Assembly (NCBI GenBank): GCA_019689515.1
Contig: JADGHI010000070.1
Span: 1 to 12,153 of the forward strand
Origin: Acetobacteraceae bacterium
GTDB taxonomy: Bacteria > Pseudomonadota > Alphaproteobacteria > Acetobacterales > Acetobacteraceae
Direction of reading: 5' to 3'
Length of the DNA: 12,153 bases
The notes beneath the pieces are model-generated. The model made no database searches. It had not been told where the DNA came from and worked only from the letters and a program-made list of their open reading frames with translations. A program made the translations under genes and the position numbers. The stretch's first letter is position 1. Each line of letters begins with the position of its first letter. Below, one piece after another: positions 6,569-12,153 of the stretch.

Positions 6569-7438
6569 ATGCACCTCCTCCTCATCCTGGTCCTCCTCCT
6601 CGTCGCGCCCGCGGCGTCGCGGGCGGAGACCGAGCTCAAGATCGCCACCTGGAACATCGCCTGGCTCACCACCAAGCCCGCCGGCCATCCCGCGCTGCCA
6701 CGCGGCGTCGCCGGCAAGAGTCCGGAGGACCTCGCCCTGCTGCGCCGCTATGCGGAGCGCCTCGCCGCCGACATCGTCGCATTGCAGGAGGTGGACGGAC
6801 CGCTTGCCGCCGCGCGGGTGTTCGACAGCCGCACCTATGAGCTTCACCTGACCGACGAGACCGACATCCAGCGCCCCGGCTTCGCCTGGCGCCGCGGGCT
6901 GCGAGTGACGCGCAACCCCGATCTGGTCGGGCTCGACCTGTTTCCGGCGGCGCGTCACTCGCTCCGCCGCGGCGCGGACATCACCGTCGAGACGCCGGGC
7001 GGGTCGCGGCTGCGGCTGCTCTCGGTCCACCTTGCCGCGGGCTGCCACTTCGATGCCTTCGCCACCTCGAACCGTCCGCAATGCGATACGCTGGCCCGGC
7101 AGATGCCGCCGCTCGTCGGCTGGATCGCCGAGCGGCGGCGCGAGGGCGTGCCCTTCCTGATCCTCGGCGACTTCAACCGCCGCATCCCGTCCGACAACCG
7201 CGACGACCTGATGCGCACGCTGGAGCAGGCGGCGCCGCTGCTGCGCGCGACGCAGGGGCGGTCGAACCCCTGCTGGGGCGGGGGGCACTTCATCAGCCAC
7301 ATCCTCGCCGGCGGCGCGGCGCGCGGCTGGGTGGTGCCGGACAGCCTGCGCGTGCTGGTCTATGAGGAGCGCGACCGGCGCTACCGCGACCGGCTCTCCG
7401 ACCACTGCCCGATCAGCGTCCGGCTGCGCATCCCATGA
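6569..7438 (+). CDS. Exported endonuclease/exonuclease/phosphatase (EEP) family protein
   Basis: This 289-residue protein begins with a clear Sec signal peptide (hydrophobic residues 3-13; likely cleavage after ASRA, residue 19), so the enzyme should act in the periplasm or outside. The EEP (DNase I-like, PF03372) motifs are in order: ATWNIAWL with N29, ALQEVDG with metal-ligand E74, LSVHLAAGCH with H154, LGDFNRR with D201/N203, and SDHCP with D278/H279. A full catalytic set is therefore present. Members hydrolyse phosphodiesters or phosphomonoesters in nucleic acids, phosphoinositides or sphingomyelin; the sequence does not tell which. Three cysteines (in AGCHF, PQCDT and NPCWG), plus one before the end, could form disulfides after export. 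It starts 15 nt after the helicase gene with no clear Shine-Dalgarno sequence, and its stop overlaps the MFS start by ATGA. Length is typical for the family. Confidence 0.9.
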   Translation: MHLLLILVLLLVAPAASRAETELKIATWNIAWLTTKPAGHPALPRGVAGKSPEDLALLRRYAERLAADIVALQEVDGPLAAARVFDSRTYELHLTDETDIQRPGFAWRRGLRVTRNPDLVGLDLFPAARHSLRRGADITVETPGGSRLRLLSVHLAAGCHFDAFATSNRPQCDTLARQMPPLVGWIAERRREGVPFLILGDFNRRIPSDNRDDLMRTLEQAAPLLRATQGRSNPCWGGGHFISHILAGGAARGWVVPDSLRVLVYEERDRRYRDRLSDHCPISVRLRIP

Positions 7439-8745
7439 GCGCGCCGCGCGGCCCCGCCCGCGATCCCGCCGCAACGGAGGCGTCGCCCGCCTTCGCCCGG
7501 ATCATCCTGCCGCTCTCCGCGCTGAACGTGCTCAACCAGGCGAGCCGGGCGCTGGTGGCGGTGGTCGGGCCGCTTCTGGCGCTGGAATTCGGTCTCTCGG
7601 CGACCGAGCTCGGCATGCTCGCGGCGGCCTTCTTCGCCTCCTACGCGCTGACCCAGCTTCCGGTGGGGCTGGCGCTCGACCTCTACGGCTCGCGGCGCGT
7701 GCAGAGCGCGCTTGCGCTGGTCGCGGCGGCGGGCTTCGCCCTCTCCGCGATGGCGGAGGCGGCATGGCTGCTGGCGGTGGGGCGGTTCGTCACCGGCATC
7801 GGCGTCGCCGCCGGCTTCATGGCGATGATCAAGACCGCGACGGAGTGGTATCCGCGCCACCGCATCGCCGCCGTGACCGGCACCGGCGTGTTCATCGGTG
7901 CCGCCGGCGGGATGCTCGCCACCCTGCCGGCGCAATGGATGCTGCCGCTCCTCGGATGGCGCGGGCTGTTCGTGCTGCTCGCCGTGGCCGCGCTTCTCGT
8001 GGCGGCCTGGATCCGCCTGGTGGTGCCGGAGGCGCCGCCCGGCGCGCCGCCGCGCCGGCAGCAGCGGCGCAAGCTCGGCGTCGAGATCGCCGAGTTCGGC
8101 CGCATCTTCACCCATCGCGCCTTCCTGCGCCTCGTGCCGGCGGTGGTGCTGATGACGGGCCTCACCTTCACCTATCAGGGCCTCTGGGCCGGGCCCTGGC
8201 TGCGCGACGTGGGCGGCCTCGGCGACGAGGCGCGGGCGGGAGTGCTGTTCTGCTTCGCGCTCGGGCTGATGGCGGGCAGCCTGCTGAACAGCCGGCTCGC
8301 CTCGGCGCTGCAGCGCCGCGGGGCGGACCCGATGCTGGTCCCCTATTGCGGCATGGTGGCGATGATGGCGGTGCAGCTCGTGCTGGCGCTCGCCGCGCCG
8401 GCGGACCCGCTGCTGCAGACCCTGCTCTGGACCGCCTTTGCCTATGTCAGCGCCACCGGCCCCGCCTCCTTCGCCGCGGTGGGGCAGCACTTCCCGTCCG
8501 AGCTCTCGGGCCGGGTGGCGACCGCGATCAACGCCACCATGCTGGTGCTGGTCTTCGTGCTGCAATGGGCGATCGGCGCAATCCTCGACCTCTGGCCGCG
8601 CACCGCCTCGGGCGGCTGGGACCCGGCGGGCTACGGCTGGGCGCTGCTGCTGACGGTCGCCTTGCAGGCCGCGGCGGCGGTATGGCTCGTCCTCGCGCCG
8701 CGACCGGGACGGGCGGAGGGAACGGGGAGCAGCGGGACGGCATGA
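7435..8745 (+). CDS. MFS transporter, 12-helix type
   Basis: This 436-residue hydrophobic protein shows the two six-helix halves of a major facilitator. The family loop motif between helices 2 and 3 is visible as GLALDLYGSRR (78-88), and a charged central loop (PPRRQQRRKLGVEI, about residues 206-219) divides the halves. The first helix region carries LNVLNQASRALVAVVGPLLA, typical of unassigned alphaproteobacterial MFS permeases. Late helices include FAYVSATGPASFAAVGQHFP and ATAINATMLVLVFVLQWAIG. It should be a proton-coupled inner-membrane carrier; the substrate is unknown. The start (ATG 7435) overlaps the EEP stop by 4 nt and its stop overlaps the PPK2 start by 4 nt, so all three are very likely co-translated from one mRNA. 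No better-spaced alternative start is seen. Confidence 0.9.
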   Translation: MSAPRGPARDPAATEASPAFARIILPLSALNVLNQASRALVAVVGPLLALEFGLSATELGMLAAAFFASYALTQLPVGLALDLYGSRRVQSALALVAAAGFALSAMAEAAWLLAVGRFVTGIGVAAGFMAMIKTATEWYPRHRIAAVTGTGVFIGAAGGMLATLPAQWMLPLLGWRGLFVLLAVAALLVAAWIRLVVPEAPPGAPPRRQQRRKLGVEIAEFGRIFTHRAFLRLVPAVVLMTGLTFTYQGLWAGPWLRDVGGLGDEARAGVLFCFALGLMAGSLLNSRLASALQRRGADPMLVPYCGMVAMMAVQLVLALAAPADPLLQTLLWTAFAYVSATGPASFAAVGQHFPSELSGRVATAINATMLVLVFVLQWAIGAILDLWPRTASGGWDPAGYGWALLLTVALQAAAAVWLVLAPRPGRAEGTGSSGTA

Positions 8746-9623
8746 ACGCCAAGGCCATGCGCCAGCTCGTGGCGCGCTACCGGGTCGAGGACGGCAAGGG
8801 CTTCTCCCTCGCCGACCACGATCCCGCCGACACCGGCGGGCTCAACCTCAAAAAGTCCGAGGCGGCGGCGCTGCTGCGCGAGGGCATCGAGCGGCTGGCC
8901 CGCGACCAGGACATGCTCTACGCGCAGGACCGCTGGGCGGTGCTGTGCCTGTTCCAGGCGATGGACGCGGCGGGGAAGGACAGCGCGATCAAGCACGTCT
9001 TCTCCGGCGTCAACCCGCAGGGCTGCCACGTCGCCAGCTTCAAGGCGCCCGGGCCGGTGGAGCTGGACCACGACTTCCTCTGGCGCCACGTCGCCGCGCT
9101 CCCGGCGCGCGGGCAGATCGGCATCCACAACCGCTCCTGGTACGAGGAGGTGCTGGTCGTGCGCGTGCATCCGGAGCTGCTGGAGCGCCAGAAGCTGCCG
9201 CCGCGACTGATCACCGCGCGGATCTGGGAAGAGCGGCTGGAGGACATCGCCGCCTTCGAGCGCTACCTCGCGCGCCAGGGCGTGGTGTTGCTGAAGTTCT
9301 TCCTCCACGTCTCGAAGGAGGAGCAGCGCAAGCGCTTCCTCAAGCGCATCGAGCAGCCGGAGAAGAACTGGAAGTTCGAGGCGCGGGACGTGGCGGAGCG
9401 GCGCCACTGGGACGCCTATCAGGCGGCCTACGAGGCGGCGATCCGCGCCACCGCCGCGCCGCACGCGCCGTGGTTCGTGGTGCCTGCCGATCACAAATGG
9501 TTCACCCGGCTGATCGTTGCGGGTGCGTTGGCGCAGGCGCTGGAGGGGCTGGACCTGCACTACCCGGTGGTGAGCGAGGAGGCGCGCGCGGCGCTGGAGC
9601 GGGCGAGGGTGGAGCTGGGTTAG
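8742..9623 (+). CDS. Polyphosphate kinase 2 family protein (polyphosphate:nucleotide phosphotransferase)
   Basis: This 293-residue protein belongs to the PPK2 family (PF03976; the TIGR03709-like polyphosphate:nucleotide phosphotransferase branch). Visible signatures are Walker A MDAAGKDSAIKH (M74 onward, catalytic K79), FSGVNPQGCHVASFKAP, LDHDFLWR, the NRSWYEEVLVVRVH Walker B-like block (from N130), and the lid/C-terminal HVSKEEQRKRFLKR, then PEKNWKFEARD and PADHKWFTR. These enzymes phosphorylate nucleoside mono- or diphosphates with polyphosphate in the cytoplasm. Single-domain length and motif style resemble class III PPK2 (AMP and ADP acceptors), but the class is inferred. ATG 8742 overlaps the MFS stop; the in-frame extension upstream lies inside the MFS gene. 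A GGGGAG at 8724-8729 is 12 nt from the start. No ppk1 or exopolyphosphatase gene is adjacent. Confidence 0.93.
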   Translation: MNAKAMRQLVARYRVEDGKGFSLADHDPADTGGLNLKKSEAAALLREGIERLARDQDMLYAQDRWAVLCLFQAMDAAGKDSAIKHVFSGVNPQGCHVASFKAPGPVELDHDFLWRHVAALPARGQIGIHNRSWYEEVLVVRVHPELLERQKLPPRLITARIWEERLEDIAAFERYLARQGVVLLKFFLHVSKEEQRKRFLKRIEQPEKNWKFEARDVAERRHWDAYQAAYEAAIRATAAPHAPWFVVPADHKWFTRLIVAGALAQALEGLDLHYPVVSEEARAALERARVELG

Positions 9624-9632
9624 TCGCGCGTC

Positions 9633-9647
9633 GGGCGCAGTCCGCCC
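9633..9647. terminator. Small hairpin between convergent PPK2 and MFS genes
   Basis: GGGCG (9633-9637) and CGCCC (9643-9647) form a 5-bp stem around a 5-nt loop, just after the PPK2 stop and touching the TAG of the convergent efflux gene. There is no T-tract. It is the only structure in the 23-nt gap, so it is the only candidate for ending either transcript. Confidence 0.25.
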
Positions 9648-11155
9648 TACAGCCTCCGGTCCGGCGCCCGCGCCGCGAGCCATGCCCCCAGCGACGCCAC
9701 GGCCGCCGCCACCAGGAAGGCGGCGCGGAACCCGCCCGCCAGCGCCTCGCCGAGCGCCGCGCGCTGCGCCTCCGTCATTGCCGCCAGGGCCGCCGGGCCG
9801 CCGCTCACGCGGCGCGCGAACAGCGCCGCCGCCTCCGGATCGCTCGCCGCCAGGGTGGCGAACAGCGCCACGCCCATCAGCGCCGCGCCCGCCGCGGAGC
9901 CGAGCGCGCGGGCGAATTGCAGCGAGGCCGCGGCCTGCCCGAGTCGCTCCCGCCCCGCCGCCACCTGCACCACCGTCTGCACCACGGGGAAGGAGGTGCC
10001 GAGGCCGAAGGCCACCAGGCCCAGCACCCAGGGCAGCGCGGCCGTCCCGATCGAGCCGATCGCGAACGCCACCACCGCGAGCAGCGCCGCCGCCACCCCC
10101 ATGCCGATGGCCGGGAACACCATCGTTCGCCCGCTCCTCGCCACCAGCCGACCGATCACCAGCGCACCGACGCTGCCGCCCGCGGCGAGCGGCAGCATGG
10201 CGAGGCCGATTTGCGCCGGACCGATGCCGCGTACCACCTCGAGATAGATCGGCACGAAGGTGATCAGCCCGACCAGCGCGGCGCCGACGCAGGCCGCGAT
10301 CGTGTCGCAGCGCCAGATCATGGGGATGGCGAGCAGGTTCAGCGGCAGCAGCGGGTCGGCCGCGCGCCGCTCCTGCCGGATCAGCAGGACCAGCGCCGCC
10401 ACCGCCAGCGCCGCGCAGGCGAGGCCGAAGGGCAGCGCCTCGACCGAGAGCTTCTGCGCCCGGTCCATGGCCAGCATGGTCGGCACCACGAAGGCCACGA
10501 ACAGCGCAAACCCGGCCCAGTCGGCGCGGAAGGTTCGGCTCCTGCCTCGTCCCCCGGTCTCCTCCCCCTCCGCCGCGTGCGTCGGCAGGCGCAGCGTCAG
10601 CACCGCCGCGGCTGCGGCGACCGGCAGGTTCACCAGGAACACCGAGCGCCAGCCCAATTGCTGGGTCAGCACGCCGCCGACCAGCGGCCCGAGCGAATTG
10701 GCGACGACGTAGGTGCTGCCGAACCAAGCCTGGAAGCGGATGCGCTCGCGCGGCGGGATCGCCTCGCCGATCAGCGCCTGGGCGAGCGCGATCAGCCCGC
10801 CGCCGCCGCAGCCCTGCACCAGCCGCGCCACGGCGAGCAGCGTCAGGCTCGGCGCGAGGGCACAGAGCACCGACCCCGCGGCGGTGACGGCAAGCGCGAC
10901 GAGCATCATCCGCCGCCGCCCGAATGCGTCGCCGAGCTTGCCATAGACCGGCGCGGCGAGGGTGGTGGCGAGCAGATAGGCCACCACCACCCAGGAAAGC
11001 CGCTCCACCTCGCCGAGCTCGGCGGCGATCGCGGGCAGCGCGGTGGCGACGATGGTCTGGTCGAGGGCGGCAAGGAAGATCGCCGTGCCGGCGGCGGGGA
11101 AGTGGCGGAAGAAGCGCCGGCGCAGCTCGGCGGGGCTGAGGGGGGCTTCGGACAC
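9647..11155 (-). CDS. DHA2 (EmrB/QacA-type) MFS multidrug efflux transporter, 14-helix type
   Basis: This 502-residue protein has the length and hydrophobic pattern of 14-helix DHA2 drug:proton antiporters. The first helix carries the subfamily motif LDQTIVATALP (31-41), and the helix 2-3 loop shows motif A as GKLGDAFGRRR (71-81). The helix 5 antiporter region reads NSLGPLVGGVLTQQLGWRS, and helices 1-4 include VQGCGGGGLIALAQALIGE. A charged Gly/Arg/Glu linker (THAAEGEETGGRGRSRTFRAD) breaks the membrane segments near residue 205. It should export lipophilic or cationic compounds at the inner membrane; substrates are unknown. No membrane-fusion (EmrA) or TetR gene is adjacent, so it may act alone. 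The start is GTG at 11155 with only a weak AAGG upstream. It begins 16 nt after accA on the same strand, so it is probably read from the accA transcript. Confidence 0.9.
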   Translation of the reverse strand: MSEAPLSPAELRRRFFRHFPAAGTAIFLAALDQTIVATALPAIAAELGEVERLSWVVVAYLLATTLAAPVYGKLGDAFGRRRMMLVALAVTAAGSVLCALAPSLTLLAVARLVQGCGGGGLIALAQALIGEAIPPRERIRFQAWFGSTYVVANSLGPLVGGVLTQQLGWRSVFLVNLPVAAAAAVLTLRLPTHAAEGEETGGRGRSRTFRADWAGFALFVAFVVPTMLAMDRAQKLSVEALPFGLACAALAVAALVLLIRQERRAADPLLPLNLLAIPMIWRCDTIAACVGAALVGLITFVPIYLEVVRGIGPAQIGLAMLPLAAGGSVGALVIGRLVARSGRTMVFPAIGMGVAAALLAVVAFAIGSIGTAALPWVLGLVAFGLGTSFPVVQTVVQVAAGRERLGQAAASLQFARALGSAAGAALMGVALFATLAASDPEAAALFARRVSGGPAALAAMTEAQRAALGEALAGGFRAAFLVAAAVASLGAWLAARAPDRRL

Positions 11156-11171
11156 GGCGGCCGCGGCGCCT

Positions 11172-12128
11172 TCAGACCACCCCGCTCCGGCCCATCTCCA
11201 GGAACTTCTCGCGCCGTCGCGCGCGCAGCGTGGCGCCGTCGAGCGCCAGCAGCGGCTCGAGCAGCTCCGCGATCTGGCGGCCGACGGCGGTGATGGTCGC
11301 CGCCGGGTCGCGGTGCGCGCCGCCGAGCGGCTCCGTCACCACCGCGTCCACCAGGTTCAGCCGGCGCAGGTCCTCGGCGGTGAGCTTCAGGGCCTCCGCT
11401 GCCTGGGGCGCGTTCGCGGCGTCGCGCCAGAGGATGGAGGCGCAGCCCTCGGGCGAGATGACCGAATAGACCGCGTGCTCCAGCATCAGGATCCGGTCGG
11501 CGGCGGCGAGCGCGATGGCGCCGCCCGAGCCGCCCTCGCCGATGATGGTGGCGATGAAGGGGACGGGCGCCTCCAGGCAGGCCTCGATGGAGCGGGCGAT
11601 GGCCTCGGCCTGGCCGCGCGCCTCGGCCTCGATGCCGGGGAAGGCGCCGGCGGTGTCCACGAAGGAGAGGATCGGCAGGCCGAATCGGCCGGCGAGCTCG
11701 ATCAGGCGGCGCGCCTTGCGGTAGCCCTCCGGCCGGCTCATGCCGAAATTGTGCTTCACGCGGCTCTCGGTGTCGTCGCCCTTCTCGGTGCCGAGGACCA
11801 GGACGGAGCGGCCGCGGAACCGGCCTAGGCCGCCGATCACCGCGGCGTCGTCGGCGAAGGCGCGGTCGCCGGCGAGGGGCGTGAATTCCTCGATCAGCGC
11901 GGCGATGTAGGCGGAGGCGTGGGGCCGGTCCGGATGGCGGGCGACGAGGGTCTTCTGCCAGGGGGTGAGCTTGGCGTAGGTCGATTTCAGCAGCGCCTGT
12001 GCCTTGTCGCGCAGCCGGCCGACCTCCTCGGCGACGTCGATGCCGCCCGCGTCGGTGGTTCGGCGCAGCTCCTCGATCTTGCCCTCGAGCTCGGCGATCG
12101 GCTTCTCGAAGTCCAGGAAGTGGCGCAT
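11172..12128 (-). CDS. accA: Acetyl-CoA carboxylase carboxyltransferase subunit alpha
   Basis: This 318-residue protein is full length for AccA. With AccD it forms the carboxyltransferase that moves CO2 from carboxybiotin (on AccB) to acetyl-CoA, giving malonyl-CoA, the committed step of fatty acid synthesis in the cytoplasm. It opens with FLDFEKPIAELEGKIEELR, the usual N-terminal helix, and shows the crotonase-fold motifs RPEGYRKA (132-139), DTAGAFPG (158-165), GEGGSGGA (197-204, acyl-CoA oxyanion region) and SPEGCASILWRD (225-236). The ATG at 12126-12128 has AAGGGG 6 nt upstream (12135-12140). Its promoter lies beyond the window. accD and the biotin genes are not here. It is followed after 16 nt by the efflux gene. 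Confidence 0.97.
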   Translation of the reverse strand: MRHFLDFEKPIAELEGKIEELRRTTDAGGIDVAEEVGRLRDKAQALLKSTYAKLTPWQKTLVARHPDRPHASAYIAALIEEFTPLAGDRAFADDAAVIGGLGRFRGRSVLVLGTEKGDDTESRVKHNFGMSRPEGYRKARRLIELAGRFGLPILSFVDTAGAFPGIEAEARGQAEAIARSIEACLEAPVPFIATIIGEGGSGGAIALAAADRILMLEHAVYSVISPEGCASILWRDAANAPQAAEALKLTAEDLRRLNLVDAVVTEPLGGAHRDPAATITAVGRQIAELLEPLLALDGATLRARRREKFLEMGRSGVV

Positions 12129-12134
12129 CCGGGT

Positions 12135-12140
12135 CCCCTT
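12135..12140 (-). promoter_or_regulatory. Ribosome binding site of accA
   Basis: On the - strand AAGGGG lies 6 nt before the accA ATG, a good purine-rich Shine-Dalgarno sequence that supports that start. Confidence 0.6.
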
Positions 12141-12153
12141 GGCGGGCCGGGAC

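Noticed and set aside
6020..7474. 484-codon - strand frame opposite the helicase and EEP genes
   Set aside because: The antisense of two well-supported genes, with no domain or start signal.
8631..10727. 698-codon open frame on the - strand
   Set aside because: It overlaps the MFS, PPK2 and DHA2 genes in wrong frames, and the sequence is low-complexity.
8945..11293. 782-codon open frame on the + strand
   Set aside because: It runs through PPK2 out of frame and antisense to the DHA2 exporter and accA, and its translation is Arg/Gly/Ala/His-rich without domains. It is a GC artefact.

Overview
This is a very GC-rich, gene-dense stretch of bacterial chromosome. Codon use strongly favours G or C at third positions, GTG starts are frequent and many genes overlap by ATGA. 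Gene content fits an alphaproteobacterium: a single-domain PilZ protein, a COG3146 acyltransferase, a PPK2 kinase, AccA, and an apparent class II ribonucleotide reductase C-terminus. The style suggests Rhodospirillales, most likely Acetobacteraceae (Roseomonas-like). The taxonomy is inferred from gene content and composition, not from a marker gene.

Layout. Positions 3-863 (+) hold the C-terminal part of what looks like a B12-dependent ribonucleotide reductase (TSCPD domain). It is followed by a RidA/YjgF-family protein (908-1384, +). A nested hairpin (1412-1447) lies between RidA and a convergent PilZ-domain gene (1525-2076, -). A 328-bp AT-richer intergenic region (2077-2404) with several small palindromes separates PilZ from a divergent six-gene set on the + strand. 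That set is a COG3146 N-acyltransferase (2405-3604), an EamA/DMT transporter (3648-4538), a nuclease-like/DUF2075 helicase fusion (4535-6553), a secreted endonuclease/exonuclease/phosphatase-fold enzyme (6569-7438), an MFS transporter (7435-8745) and a PPK2 polyphosphate kinase (8742-9623). Three of its five junctions are 4-nt ATGA overlaps, so it is probably one or two transcripts. On the - strand, accA (11172-12128) reads into a DHA2-type drug-efflux MFS protein (9647-11155) across only 16 nt.

How they may work together. Most genes are individually recognisable, and no complete known multi-gene pathway or defence locus is present. The most unusual gene is the 672-residue protein at 4535-6553. 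It joins a PD-(D/E)XK-like N-terminus (D78, E91-x-K93) to a complete-looking DUF2075 (Schlafen group 3-like) helicase, and is translationally coupled to a permease upstream and followed 15 nt later by a signal-peptide-bearing nuclease/phosphatase. I see no tRNA, rRNA, CRISPR array, insertion sequence or integrase. The long antisense open frames are composition artefacts of the high-GC genes.
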